In this document: in pieces, positions 16,113 through 24,971 of the stretch
Numbering within the stretch: the stretch's first letter is position 1
Layout: every line of letters starts with the position of its first letter
DNA from: Streptomyces sp. McG3
GTDB taxonomy: Bacteria > Actinomycetota > Actinomycetes > Streptomycetales > Streptomycetaceae
Length of the DNA: 38,475 nucleotides
Assembly (NCBI RefSeq): GCF_018619185.1
Contig: NZ_JAAXYC010000043.1
Coordinates: 1 to 38,475 of the forward strand
Direction: 5' to 3'
Notes under the pieces: model-generated
The model's database searches: none
What the model saw: only the letters and a program-made list of their open reading frames with translations
Told to the model about the DNA's origin: nothing
Program-made: the position numbers and the translations under genes

Positions 16113-16142
16113 TTGGGAATACGAACTGATTTTCCATAAGAT
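16113..16142 (+). promoter_or_regulatory. Promoter of the VWA gene, probably giving a leaderless mRNA
   Basis: TTGGGA, an 18-base spacer and TAAGAT form a good vegetative-type promoter. The -10 ends six bases before ATG 16149, so transcription should start at or beside the start codon. No Shine-Dalgarno sequence is present before this gene. Confidence 0.6.
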
Positions 16143-16148
16143 CCGGCG

Positions 16149-17423
16149 ATGATCACTAGAAAACGGCTGACGACCGGGGTGGGCATAGCGCTCGCCACCC
16201 TGGCCGCCGGGCTCGGCACCGCGATCCCCGCCGCCGCCGACGAAGCCCCCGCCGCTCCCTCCCCCAAGGTCGAGCTGGTGCTCGACGTCAGCGGCTCGAT
16301 GCGGACCCGCGACATCGACGGCCAGTCCCGGATGGCCGCCGCCAAGCAGGCGTTCAACGACGTGCTGGACGCGGCGCCCGAGGAGGTGCACCTCGGCATC
16401 CGGACGCTCGGGGCGGACTACCCGGGCGAGGACCGCAAGGTCGGCTGCAAGGACACCAAGCAGCTCTACCCGGTCGGCCCGCTGGACCGCACCGAGGCCA
16501 AGGCCGCGGTCGCCACCCTCGCTCCGACCGGCTTCACCCCGATCGGCCCGGCCCTGCTCGGCGCGGCCGACGACCTGGAGGGCGGGGACGGTTCGCGCCG
16601 GATCGTGCTCATCACGGACGGCGAGGACACCTGCGGGCCGCTCGACCCGTGCGAGGTGGCCCGGGAGATCGCCGCCCGCGGTACCCACCTGGTCGTGGAC
16701 ACGCTGGGCCTGGTGCCCAACGCCAAGATCCGCCAGCAGCTGACCTGCATCGCGGAGGCCACCGGCGGCACGTACACCGCCGTCCAGCACAAGGACGAAC
16801 TCTCCGGCCGGGTCAAGCAGTTGGTGGACCGGGCCGCCGAGCCCGTCGTCACTCCGGTGGCGACGGAGGGAGCCGGGAGCTGTTCCGCCGCGCCCGAGCT
16901 GGGGCCGGGTCTCTACACCGACCGCGAGAAGATCGGCGAACACCGCTGGTACCGCGTCGACGTGCTGCCCGGTCAGGAGCTGCGCGCCTCGGCGAGCGTG
17001 GCGGCCGACCGCGCCGTGGACGACGACTACGGGGTGCTGCTGCGCGCGGTGACCGTGCACGGCCGGGAGATCGTCCGGGGTTCCGAGGCCGGGACCGGCC
17101 GCACCGACGTGATCTCGTCCGGGCTGCGCTATCCGAAGCCCGAGCTGGAGGACGGCGACGACGGCAAGCCCGCCGCCGAGACCGTCTGCCTCCAGCTCGC
17201 CCACTCCTTCTCCGCGCCCGCCTCGGTGAAGCGTTCCCCCGGCCTGCCGGTCGAGCTGACCGTGGACCTGGTGGACGGACCCGACAACGCCTCGGACGTG
17301 GCGGCCCTCGGGCTCGGCCGCGGCTGGTGGCTGCTCGGCGTGCTCGTCCTGACCGGACTGGTCGCGGGCCTGCTCACCGGCTGGATCTCGCGCTGGCACG
17401 TCGCCGTATGGAGGACCAACTGA
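16149..17423 (+). CDS. Secreted/membrane VWA domain protein
   Basis: This 424-residue protein has a signal peptide (residues 1-30, cleavage likely after AIPAAA), a von Willebrand factor A domain with the MIDAS motif DVSGS (46-50), a TPIGPAL segment and LITDGEDTCG, then a beta-rich region containing WYRVDVLPGQ, and a C-terminal membrane helix followed by a short basic tail. It should display a metal-dependent protein-binding domain outside the cell. The stop shares one base with the ATG of the next gene (TGATG). The partner and function are unknown. Confidence 0.88.
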   Translation: MITRKRLTTGVGIALATLAAGLGTAIPAAADEAPAAPSPKVELVLDVSGSMRTRDIDGQSRMAAAKQAFNDVLDAAPEEVHLGIRTLGADYPGEDRKVGCKDTKQLYPVGPLDRTEAKAAVATLAPTGFTPIGPALLGAADDLEGGDGSRRIVLITDGEDTCGPLDPCEVAREIAARGTHLVVDTLGLVPNAKIRQQLTCIAEATGGTYTAVQHKDELSGRVKQLVDRAAEPVVTPVATEGAGSCSAAPELGPGLYTDREKIGEHRWYRVDVLPGQELRASASVAADRAVDDDYGVLLRAVTVHGREIVRGSEAGTGRTDVISSGLRYPKPELEDGDDGKPAAETVCLQLAHSFSAPASVKRSPGLPVELTVDLVDGPDNASDVAALGLGRGWWLLGVLVLTGLVAGLLTGWISRWHVAVWRTN

Positions 17424-18280
17424 TGCGCACGAACCCTCGCCGCACCCACGGCGCCCGACGCGCGCTGACCGGAGCGCTGCTCGCCGGACTGACCCTGCTC
17501 ACCTCCGCGGGCGCGGCCGCGGCCGACGACCCGTCGGCGAGCGCGAGCCCCGCCGGCGACGGGGCGGGCCCGACCGAGGCCGGGACCACGTTCCGTACGG
17601 CCACCGCACTGGAACAGGGGCAGACCGGCACCGCCCGGGCCTCGACGGGCGACTACCTGTACTGGGTGTTCCCGGCCGACGCCGGTCAGCGGCCCACCGT
17701 CGAGGCCACCGTGAAGCTGCCTTCGAGCGCCCGGAGCTCCACGTCCACCTGGCAGATCGATGTGTACGACGGGCTGCGCCGCCGCCAGGCCTGCATGTAC
17801 GGGCACCAGACCAGGAAGGCGGCGGCCGACGCGGCCTCCGTCGAGCTGTCCTGCGTGCTGCGGACCGTGCGGTCCTGGTCCGAGCCGTGGGCGAGCGACC
17901 CGCTGCCCGGCAGCTACTCCATCCGACTCACGGTGGTGGACCTGCCCGCCGCCGACCTCGGGCTGCCGGTCGGCGTCGAGGTGAAGGCGGTCTCGAAGGA
18001 GCAGGGCGGGGCCCATGACGTGGACGGCGCGCTCTCCGAGCCGCTGGTCCCGGGCGTATCGGTCGCCTCGGCGGGCGACGCGGGTTCGGCGGGCGACGCG
18101 CATGCCGCCCCGCGGGTGCCGTCCGCCGGTGAGCCGGAGGACGGCTGGGCGTCGGGCTGGTGGACCGACCGCTGGCTGTGGACCGCGGGCGGCGGCGTGC
18201 TCGCCGCGCTGGCGGCCGTGTTCGGCTACTCGCTGACGCGGGGCCGGGGCCGGCCGGCCCACGTACCGCCCGGCGTCTGA
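17423..18280 (+). CDS. Secreted/membrane protein partnered with the VWA protein
   Basis: This 285-residue protein has a signal peptide (about residues 1-35, ending AAAADD), a beta-rich extracellular domain and a C-terminal membrane helix (WLWTAGGGVLAALAAVFGY) with a basic tail. Its core, YLYWVFPADAGQRPTVEATV and LPGSYSIRLTVVDLP, parallels the membrane-proximal part of the upstream VWA protein (WYRVDVLPGQELRASASV; SPGLPVELTVDLVDGP), so it looks like the same module without the VWA domain. The ATG at 17423 is preceded by GGAGG at eight bases and overlaps the VWA stop by one base. No known family is recognised beyond this. Confidence 0.8.
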   Translation: MRTNPRRTHGARRALTGALLAGLTLLTSAGAAAADDPSASASPAGDGAGPTEAGTTFRTATALEQGQTGTARASTGDYLYWVFPADAGQRPTVEATVKLPSSARSSTSTWQIDVYDGLRRRQACMYGHQTRKAAADAASVELSCVLRTVRSWSEPWASDPLPGSYSIRLTVVDLPAADLGLPVGVEVKAVSKEQGGAHDVDGALSEPLVPGVSVASAGDAGSAGDAHAAPRVPSAGEPEDGWASGWWTDRWLWTAGGGVLAALAAVFGYSLTRGRGRPAHVPPGV

Positions 18281-18380
18281 GAGACGCGGGACGCCGGTCC
18301 CCGGGTGGCGGCCTCCCCCGGCCTCGCGGATCCTGGCCCTCGACAGGGGCGGGATCTTCGAGGCCGGGGAGGCACGACCG

Positions 18381-19961
18381 GTGTGGCAGTTCTTCGCGGA
18401 CAACCCGTGGGTGGCGGTGTTCGCCGTGATCACGCTCGGCGCGCTGCTCGGCATGGTGCGCTTCGGCCCGGTCCGGCTCGGCGCGGCCGGGGTCCTCTTC
18501 GTCGGCCTCCTCGTCGGGGCGCTGGACAAGGACATCGCCGCCGCCGTGCCGGCCGGGGTCTCGGCGCTGGGCCTGGCGCTGTACGTGTACACGGTCGGCC
18601 TGGAGTCGGGCCCCGCGTTCTTCCGTGAACTGCGCGGCCAGCTCCCGGTGATGGCCGGGGCCGTGGTGGCCCTGGCCATCACCGCGGCGGTGGTCGGCTT
18701 CGTCGGACACCGCTGGTTCGGCATCGACGGGCCGTTCCTCGCGGGCGGGTACGCGGGCATCGGGACCACCACCCCGGGCCTCGCCGCCGCCCAGGACGCC
18801 TCCGAGGACCCGACGCAGCCCGCCGTGGGGTACGCCATCGGCTACCCGCTCGCCGTCGTCATCACGATCATGTTCGTCTCGGCGATCGCGGCCCGCCGGC
18901 ACTGGACCGCCCGCCGGGACCCCGACTCGGGCCTGCCGGCCACCCTCGTCACCCGTACGGTCCAGGTGACCCGGGACCTGCGCTGGGCGGACGTGCCCGG
19001 CGTCGCCGCGCACCGGGTGCTGGCGAGCGAGTACCGCTCCGCCGACGGCGTGACCCGGGTCGCCCGGGAGCTGGGCCGCCTCTCCCCCGGCGACCAGGTC
19101 GTGCTGGTCGGCGGCGAGGACGACGTACGGGCGGCGACGGACGCGATCGGGTCCCTCGCCCCGCGCCATCTGCTGGACGACCGCAGTGCGGTGGACTATC
19201 GCCGGGTGCTGCTCACCAACCCGGACCTGGCCGGGCACACCGTCGGGGAGCTCGGGCTGGGCGAGAAGTACGGGGCCGTCGTCAGCCGGGTGCGGCGCGG
19301 CGACTTCGACATGCTCGCCCACGACGACCTGCTGCTCCAGCTCGACGACCGGGTACGGGTGGTCATGCCGCGCGAGCGGACGGGCGAGGTCACCACGTAC
19401 CTTGGGGACACCGAGGCGAAGGTCAGCGAGGTCAGCGCGGTCAGCCTGGGCCTCGGTCTCACCCTGGGCTTCCTCATCGGCATCCCCTCCCTCACCCTGG
19501 GCTCCACCACACTCGCCCTGGGCACCGGGGCGGGACCGCTGGTGATGGGAATGGTCCTCGGCTGGCGCCGGCGCACCGGCCCCCTGGTGTGGACCCTGCC
19601 GACCCGCGCCAACCTCACCCTGCGCCAGATCGGGCTGCTGCTCTTCCTCGCCGTCGTGGGGCTCACCTCGGGCTACTCGTTCCGGGAGAACGCCTTCTCG
19701 CTCTTCGGGCTGAAGCTGGCGGCCGTGCTGGCGATCGGCGCGGTCGTCAGTTACACCCTGATGGTGCTGGTCGCGAAGGTCCTGGGGCAGAGCCGGGAGC
19801 GGACCATGGGGCTGCTGTCGGGCTACGTCGGCAACCCGGCGATCGTGGCGTACGCCAACAGCCGGGCGAGCGACAGCCGGATCAACAACGGCTACTCGAC
19901 GCTGTTCGCGCTCGCCATCCTGGTCAAGATCGTCTGCATCCAGCTGATCGTCGGCCTCTGA
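18381..19961 (+). CDS. AspT/YidE-type transporter with two TrkA-C domains
   Basis: This 526-residue inner-membrane protein has the layout of the aspartate:alanine exchanger (AAE) family. Five or so N-terminal helices include the motif GYAGIGTTTPGLAAAQ. Two cytoplasmic RCK_C/TrkA-C domains follow (about residues 195-345; LSPGDQVVLVGGEDDVRA and the second copy with LLQLDDRVRVV). A second helix block contains GLLSGYVGNPAIVAYAN. The two glycine-rich motifs are internal repeats of the duplication. The substrate is unknown; family members exchange amino or dicarboxylic acids. The GTG start at 18381 has GGGGAGG at eight bases. Confidence 0.87.
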   Translation: MWQFFADNPWVAVFAVITLGALLGMVRFGPVRLGAAGVLFVGLLVGALDKDIAAAVPAGVSALGLALYVYTVGLESGPAFFRELRGQLPVMAGAVVALAITAAVVGFVGHRWFGIDGPFLAGGYAGIGTTTPGLAAAQDASEDPTQPAVGYAIGYPLAVVITIMFVSAIAARRHWTARRDPDSGLPATLVTRTVQVTRDLRWADVPGVAAHRVLASEYRSADGVTRVARELGRLSPGDQVVLVGGEDDVRAATDAIGSLAPRHLLDDRSAVDYRRVLLTNPDLAGHTVGELGLGEKYGAVVSRVRRGDFDMLAHDDLLLQLDDRVRVVMPRERTGEVTTYLGDTEAKVSEVSAVSLGLGLTLGFLIGIPSLTLGSTTLALGTGAGPLVMGMVLGWRRRTGPLVWTLPTRANLTLRQIGLLLFLAVVGLTSGYSFRENAFSLFGLKLAAVLAIGAVVSYTLMVLVAKVLGQSRERTMGLLSGYVGNPAIVAYANSRASDSRINNGYSTLFALAILVKIVCIQLIVGL

Positions 19962-20023
19962 CCCGCGCCGTCCGAATCGTGCCTACGCTGAACCCCTCAC
20001 CGGACGGGGCGGAGGGAGACGGG

Positions 20024-20464
20024 ATGGGCGTGACGACGACGTACGTACGGTTCCAGAGCACCGAACGGAGCCCCCGGGGCCACTTCCCCGGCATCTTCGC
20101 GCTGGCCAACGGTCTGTCCCGGGAGGGCCGCCTGACGGAGGAGCAGCACCGATTCTGGCGGGCGGCGAACGACTGGTACGACGCCGCCTACACCGACCCC
20201 TCCCGGGTCGACCCCGCGGTGTACGACCCCGGGGTGAACCCGGGGGCGGTGGCCTGGTTCAAGGGGACGGCGACCCACCTGCTGGACCGGATCCCCGGCT
20301 ATCTCGCGCTGCTGGCGGCGCACGGAGTGCCGTTCGAGCGGCTGGAGTCGGCGGATCCCGGCCGGATCGTGTACGAGGACGAGCACCAGGTCGTCGTGGT
20401 GCCGCGCCCCCGGAGCGTGCGCCCGACCGCTGACCTCAACTCGCGCCCCCCGCACGGCACCTGA
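20024..20464 (+). CDS. Conserved protein of unknown function
   Basis: This 146-residue soluble protein has a clear ribosome site (GGAGGGAG) nine bases before ATG 20024 and normal codon bias. It starts MGVTTTYVRFQSTERSP and contains aromatic-rich segments, HRFWRAANDWYDAAY and AVAWFKGTATHLLDRIPGYL. No catalytic motif or membrane segment is visible, and I do not recognise a named family. It stands alone: the transporter gene upstream ends 62 bases earlier and the P450 start is 114 bases downstream. Confidence 0.75.
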   Translation: MGVTTTYVRFQSTERSPRGHFPGIFALANGLSREGRLTEEQHRFWRAANDWYDAAYTDPSRVDPAVYDPGVNPGAVAWFKGTATHLLDRIPGYLALLAAHGVPFERLESADPGRIVYEDEHQVVVVPRPRSVRPTADLNSRPPHGT

Positions 20465-20513
20465 CGGATTCCGGCCACGCCGGTCGTCGCCCTGGTGGAG
20501 CGCCGCCCCCATC

Positions 20514-20535
20514 CTGTTCGATGGGGCTCGAACAG
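20514..20535. promoter_or_regulatory. Perfect inverted repeat upstream of the P450 gene
   Basis: CTGTTCGA-TGGGGC-TCGAACAG is an 8-bp inverted repeat with a 6-base spacer, ending 43 bases before the P450 start. Its half-sites resemble the actinobacterial LexA box but in the opposite order (the LexA box is TCGAAC-N4-GTTCGA), so it is not an SOS box. It may be an operator for an unlinked regulator, or an RNA hairpin in the 5' leader. Confidence 0.5.
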
Positions 20536-20578
20536 TCGCGCGCCGGCAGTGGCGTGCCCCAGGGAGCGGAGTTCCTCG

Positions 20579-21946
20579 ATGTCCACGCAGACCGGCCCGG
20601 CACCCGACACCCAGCCTCGCGGCCATGCGTTCGTGCCGGGGCCCAAGGGGCTGCCGCTCGTGGGAAATCTGCCGCAGTTCGGCAAGAACCCCCTGGCATT
20701 CTTCGAACTCCTGCGTGGCCACGGGGACATGGTGCGCTGGCGGTTCGGCCGCAACCGGTGCGTCTTCCTCGCCGACCCGGACCTGGTGGGCGAGTTGCTC
20801 ACCGAGACGGAGCGCACCTTCGACCAGCCGAAACTCGGCATCGCGTTCCGTACGGTGCTGGGCAACGGGATGCTCGTGGCGCGGGGCCGGGACTGGCGGC
20901 GCAAGCGCTCACTGGTGCAGCCCTCCGTGCGGCCCAAGCAGGTCAAGTCGTACGCGACCACGATGGCGGGCTGTGCGGTGGAGCTCGCGGACCGGTGGGC
21001 GGACGGCCAACGGGTCGACGTCAAGCGGGAGATGTCCGCGCTGACCCAGAAGATCGCGGTACGCACGATCTTCGGGGTGGACACCCCCGCGGACTCCGAG
21101 GCGATGGGGCGGGCGATGGACATCGCCCAGATGGAGATCGGCAAGGAGTTCGCCGGGCTCGGCGCACTGCTGCCGGACTGGGTGCCGACCCCGGGCCGGG
21201 CGCGGATCAGGAAGGCCGCCGCCGTCATCGACTCCGAGGTGCGCCGCGTCGTCGCCCGGCACCGGGACGGCGAGGAGGAACGTCCCGATCTGCTCAGCCG
21301 GCTGCTCACCGCCGTCGACGAGAGCGGCACGCGCCTCAGCGACGAGGAGATCCGGGACGAGGCGGTCACGCTGTACATCGGCGGTCATGAGACGACGAGT
21401 ACGACGCTGGTGTGGGCGTGGTATCTGCTCGGCCGCGACCCCCGCGTCCGCGACGCGCTCGCCGAGGAGCTGGACCGGGTCCTCGGCGACCGGGAGCCCG
21501 GTTTCGAGGACTACGCACAACTGCACTACACCCAGGCCGTGGTGAAGGAGACCCTGCGACTGTTCCCGGCGATCTGGCTGATCACCGGGATCGCGAAGGA
21601 GGGGGCGACGATCGGCGGCCTGCCGGTGGAGGAGGGCACCCGGGTGTGGAGCAGCCAGTGGGCCACGCACCGCGACGCGCGGTGGTTCCCCGAGCCGGAG
21701 GAGTTCCGGCCCGAGCGCTGGGACGCCGAGGACGGCGACGAGATCCCGGAGTACGCGTGGTTCCCGTTCGGCGGCGGCCCCCGGGTCTGCATCGGCACGC
21801 GCTTCGCGATGGTGGAGTCCGTCCTTCTCCTCGCCGTGCTGGCCCGCCGTTTCACCCTGGACGTGGACCCGGGCGAGATCACGCCGCTGACGGGTCTGAC
21901 GCTCCAGCCGGACCGGGACGTGCTGGCGACGGTCCGGGCGCGGTAG
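20579..21946 (+). CDS. Cytochrome P450
   Basis: This 455-residue protein lacks a membrane anchor. All P450 hallmarks are present: the proline-rich start GPKGLPLVGNLP (21-32), the I-helix oxygen-binding motif GGHETT (268-273), ExxR in KETLRLFP (E324, R327), FRPERW (377-381 region), and the heme-binding loop FPFGGGPRVCIG with Cys404. The WRxKRSL C-helix region and PERW motif resemble the P450s that act on terpenes (pentalenene-oxygenase-like) more than the CYP105 group; this is an impression, not a family call. No ferredoxin or reductase gene is adjacent. The start ATG 20579 has CGGAG at seven bases. Confidence 0.93.
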   Translation: MSTQTGPAPDTQPRGHAFVPGPKGLPLVGNLPQFGKNPLAFFELLRGHGDMVRWRFGRNRCVFLADPDLVGELLTETERTFDQPKLGIAFRTVLGNGMLVARGRDWRRKRSLVQPSVRPKQVKSYATTMAGCAVELADRWADGQRVDVKREMSALTQKIAVRTIFGVDTPADSEAMGRAMDIAQMEIGKEFAGLGALLPDWVPTPGRARIRKAAAVIDSEVRRVVARHRDGEEERPDLLSRLLTAVDESGTRLSDEEIRDEAVTLYIGGHETTSTTLVWAWYLLGRDPRVRDALAEELDRVLGDREPGFEDYAQLHYTQAVVKETLRLFPAIWLITGIAKEGATIGGLPVEEGTRVWSSQWATHRDARWFPEPEEFRPERWDAEDGDEIPEYAWFPFGGGPRVCIGTRFAMVESVLLLAVLARRFTLDVDPGEITPLTGLTLQPDRDVLATVRAR

Positions 21947-21966
21947 CGGGACGGGCGGACAGCGGT

Positions 21967-22002
21967 CGGTGCCCGGCTCCTGGGGACAGGGGCCGGGCAC
22001 CG
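21967..22002. terminator. Bidirectional hairpin terminator between the P450 and proX-like genes
   Basis: A perfect 11-bp stem, CGGTGCCCGGC with GCCGGGCACCG, encloses a 14-base loop. It starts 21 bases after the P450 stop and ends seven bases before the proX-like stop on the other strand, so it can serve both convergent transcripts. Confidence 0.7.
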
Positions 22003-22009
22003 GGCGGTG

Positions 22010-22984
22010 TCAGTCCTGCGGAAGCCACTTCTTCCAGACGTCCGGATGGCGCTCGATCCAGCGCTTCGCCGCCTCCTGGGGGTCCAGCTTCTGCGAGGCG
22101 ATCATCTCGGAGACCTCGTTCTGGTCCTTCTCCGACCAGTGGAACTTCTTCAGGAACGCGGACGCCTCGCCGCCGCGCTCGGCGAAGTCGGCGTTGAGGA
22201 ACTTCTGCAGCGGTGTCGTCGGGTACGCGCAGTCGATGTCCGCCGGGTCCTTGGCGGCGCACTCATCGGTGTACTCGGGGAGCTTCACCTCGACCATCGG
22301 CACCTCGTTGAACAGCCACTGCGGCTGGTACCAGTAGCTGAGGAAGGGCTTCTTCTCCTTGGCGAACTGCTGGATCTGGGTGATCTGGGCCGCCTCGGAG
22401 CCGGCGAAGACCACCTTGTAGTCCAGGTCCAGGTTCTTCACCAGGGCCACGTCGTTGGTGACGTAGGACGGCGAGCCGTCCATCAGCTGGCCCTTGCCGC
22501 CGCTCTCGGCGGTCTTCAGCTCGTCCGCGTACTTGTCGAGGTTCTTCCAGTCCGTGACGTCCGGGTGCTGGTCCGCCCAGTACTTCGGGACGTACCAGCC
22601 GATGTGGCCGGTGACCCCGAGGTCGCCTCCCGGGACGATGGTCTTCTTCTCGTCGACGTACAGCTTCTCCTGGTCCGGGTGGCCCCAGTCCTCCAGGATC
22701 GCGTCGACCCGGCCCTGGCTGAGGGCGTCCCAGGCGGGGACCTCGTCGGTCTGGACGAGGTCGACGCGATAGCCGAGCTTCTCCTTGAGGAGCTGCTCCG
22801 CCACGGCGACGTTCGCCTGGGCGCCGACCCAGGACTGGACCGAGAGGGTGACCGTCCTGACGCCGGCGGGGGCCGCGAAGGGCGAGGCCTGCTTGGTCAT
22901 GTCGGCGGCGCCGCAGCCGGCCGTGGCCAGCAGGGCCCCGGCCGAGGTGAGCGCCACGAGCAGGCGGGTGCGGGATCGGTTCAT
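22010..22984 (-). CDS. proX: Glycine betaine/choline ABC transporter substrate-binding lipoprotein
   Basis: This 324-residue protein has a lipoprotein signal (LLATAGC, Cys24 as the lipidated residue) and an OpuAC-type betaine-binding domain. It carries VTLSVQSWVGAQANVAVAEQ at its start, DAILEDWGHPDQ and SYWYQPQWLF; aromatic residues of these segments commonly form the quaternary-amine box. It sits outside the cell membrane and delivers glycine betaine, proline betaine or choline to the permease encoded one base upstream. As the last gene of betB-betA-proV-proWZ-proX, it links uptake and synthesis of betaine. Confidence 0.9.
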   Translation of the reverse strand: MNRSRTRLLVALTSAGALLATAGCGAADMTKQASPFAAPAGVRTVTLSVQSWVGAQANVAVAEQLLKEKLGYRVDLVQTDEVPAWDALSQGRVDAILEDWGHPDQEKLYVDEKKTIVPGGDLGVTGHIGWYVPKYWADQHPDVTDWKNLDKYADELKTAESGGKGQLMDGSPSYVTNDVALVKNLDLDYKVVFAGSEAAQITQIQQFAKEKKPFLSYWYQPQWLFNEVPMVEVKLPEYTDECAAKDPADIDCAYPTTPLQKFLNADFAERGGEASAFLKKFHWSEKDQNEVSEMIASQKLDPQEAAKRWIERHPDVWKKWLPQD

Positions 22985-22985
22985 C

Positions 22986-24971
22986 TCAGCTCTCCTGTCG
23001 CTGGCGGCGGGTGGTGGGCTGGGTGACCCGGTCCAGCATCAGGCCGAGGCAGACGATGGCGGCTCCGGCGACGAGGCCGGTGGCCAGGTCGCCCTGGGCG
23101 AGGCCGAGGACGACCTCGTAACCGAGTGCGCCCGATCCGACGAGTCCGCCGATGATGACGACGGCGAGGACCAGGACGACCGCCTGGTTGACGGCGAGCA
23201 GCAGGGAGGGCCTGGCCAGCGGGATCTGGACCTGGCGCAGTTGCTGGCCGGGGGTCGCGCCGAGCGAGCGGGCGCACTCCATGGCCGCCGGGTCGACGCC
23301 CCGCAGTCCCTGGGTGGTGATGCGGATGACGGCGGGCAGCGCGTAGATCACCGCGGCAGCGGCGGCGGGGGCGCGGCCGACGCCGAAGAGGGCGACGACG
23401 GGGATCAGGTAGACGAACTGCGGCATGGTCTGGAAGACGTCCAGGACCGGTCGCAGCAGCCGCTCCAGGCGTTCGCTGCGGGCCGCTCCGACGGCGACGC
23501 CGAACCCGATGACCAGGGTGACGGCGACGGCGGCGAGCACCTGGCTGAGGGTGTCCATCGAGGGTTCCCACACGCCGAGTACGCCGATCGCGGCCATGGC
23601 GAGGACGGCGGTGGCGGCGGTGCGCCAGGTGCCGATGGTCCAGGCGAGGGCGGCGACGATCAGCAGCACCGACCACCAGGGCAGTCCGGTGAGCCCGCTG
23701 CGCAGCGGGTTGAGGACGCCGCTGGTGAAGTGGGCGGCGAGGTCGGCGGTGCCGCCGACGACGGGCACCCCGGTGTAGAGGTGGTCGACCATCCAGTCCT
23801 TGGCGGTGTTGACCGGTCCGGCGATGGCCACGGTCACGTCCTCGGGCCAGACCCGGCCGTCGGTGGCCCGTCCGGCGACGGCGACGGCCGCGGTGAGCCC
23901 GGCGGCCAGGGACCAGCCGCGCCAGCCGCGCAGCAGGGCCGGGCCGGTGGGCTCGGCGCCGATACGGCGGCCGGCCGCCTCCGTCGTACGGTCCAGGACG
24001 ACGGCCAGCAGCACGATCGGGATGCCCGCGGCGAGCGCGGCGCCGACGTCCACGGAGGACAGCGCCTGGTAGACGCGGTCGCCGAGGCCGCCCGCGCCGA
24101 TCACGGAGGCGATGACGGCCATGGAGAGCGCCATCATGATGGTCTGGTTCAGGCCGAGGAGGAGTTCCTTGCGAGCCAGCGGGAGCCGGGCGCTCAGCAG
24201 CCGCTGCCGTCCGGTCGCGCCGAGCGAGGCGACGGCCTCCATCACACCGGCGTCCGCGCCGCGCAGGCCGAGCGCGGTGAGCCGGGCCATCGGCGGAGCC
24301 GCGTAGACGACGGTGGCGAGGACGGCTCCGGGGACGCCGATGCCGAAGACCAGCACCACCGGGAGCAGATACGCGAAGGCGGGCAGCACCTGCATGGTGT
24401 CGAGCACCGGGCGCAGGACGCGGAACGTGCGGTCGGACAGTCCGGCCGCCAGCCCGAGGAGCAGTCCGAGCACGACGGAGGCGAGGACGGCGACGACCAT
24501 CAGCGCGAGCGTCTGCATGGTCGGCACCCACATGCCGAGCAGCCCGCAGAGGAGGAAGGAGACGGCCGCGGTGAGGGCGAGCCGGATCCCCGCGACACGC
24601 CAGGCGACGGCGGCGGCGAACACGGTGACGCCGGCCCAGCCGAGGGCCAGGAGGACCAGGTAGACCCCGCGTACGGAGAGCACGACGGCGTTGCTGATGT
24701 GGCCGAAGAAGTAGAGGAACAGCGGGTGGCTGTCGCGGTTGGAGACGATCCAGTCCGTCACGTCGCCGAGCGGCGCGGAGAGGTCGGCGGTCAGCGCGTC
24801 GGGCCAGACGCCGCCTCCCCAGCGGCCGTGCACGAGCGGGACGACGACGGCGGCGACGAGAGCGAGCAGCAGAAGCTTGGCCGCTGCCGGGCGGTCGCGG
24901 AGTACGGCCAGTGGTCCCCGGCGCGCGCCCGCCTGCGCGGGACGGGCCGGGGTGGCCTGGGCGGTGGCCAT
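22986..24971 (-). CDS. proW: Glycine betaine ABC transporter permease, tandem ProW-type fusion
   Basis: The 661-residue membrane protein has two complete permease units in one chain. Each has several helices and its own EAA-type loop: first unit LRGADAGVMEAVASLGATGRQ with DTMQVLPAFAYLLPVV, second unit LRGVDPAAMECARSLGATPGQ with DVFQTMPQFVYLIPVV. The near-parallel motifs show an internal duplication and fusion, so a single protein supplies both halves of the channel, unlike the usual homodimer of about 300 residues. ATG 24971 shares one base with the ATPase stop (TGATG). Confidence 0.9.
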   Translation of the reverse strand: MATAQATPARPAQAGARRGPLAVLRDRPAAAKLLLLALVAAVVVPLVHGRWGGGVWPDALTADLSAPLGDVTDWIVSNRDSHPLFLYFFGHISNAVVLSVRGVYLVLLALGWAGVTVFAAAVAWRVAGIRLALTAAVSFLLCGLLGMWVPTMQTLALMVVAVLASVVLGLLLGLAAGLSDRTFRVLRPVLDTMQVLPAFAYLLPVVLVFGIGVPGAVLATVVYAAPPMARLTALGLRGADAGVMEAVASLGATGRQRLLSARLPLARKELLLGLNQTIMMALSMAVIASVIGAGGLGDRVYQALSSVDVGAALAAGIPIVLLAVVLDRTTEAAGRRIGAEPTGPALLRGWRGWSLAAGLTAAVAVAGRATDGRVWPEDVTVAIAGPVNTAKDWMVDHLYTGVPVVGGTADLAAHFTSGVLNPLRSGLTGLPWWSVLLIVAALAWTIGTWRTAATAVLAMAAIGVLGVWEPSMDTLSQVLAAVAVTLVIGFGVAVGAARSERLERLLRPVLDVFQTMPQFVYLIPVVALFGVGRAPAAAAAVIYALPAVIRITTQGLRGVDPAAMECARSLGATPGQQLRQVQIPLARPSLLLAVNQAVVLVLAVVIIGGLVGSGALGYEVVLGLAQGDLATGLVAGAAIVCLGLMLDRVTQPTTRRQRQES

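Noticed and set aside
20514..20535. LexA (SOS) box upstream of the P450
   Set aside because: The half-sites are in the reverse order and the spacer is 6 rather than 4 bases.
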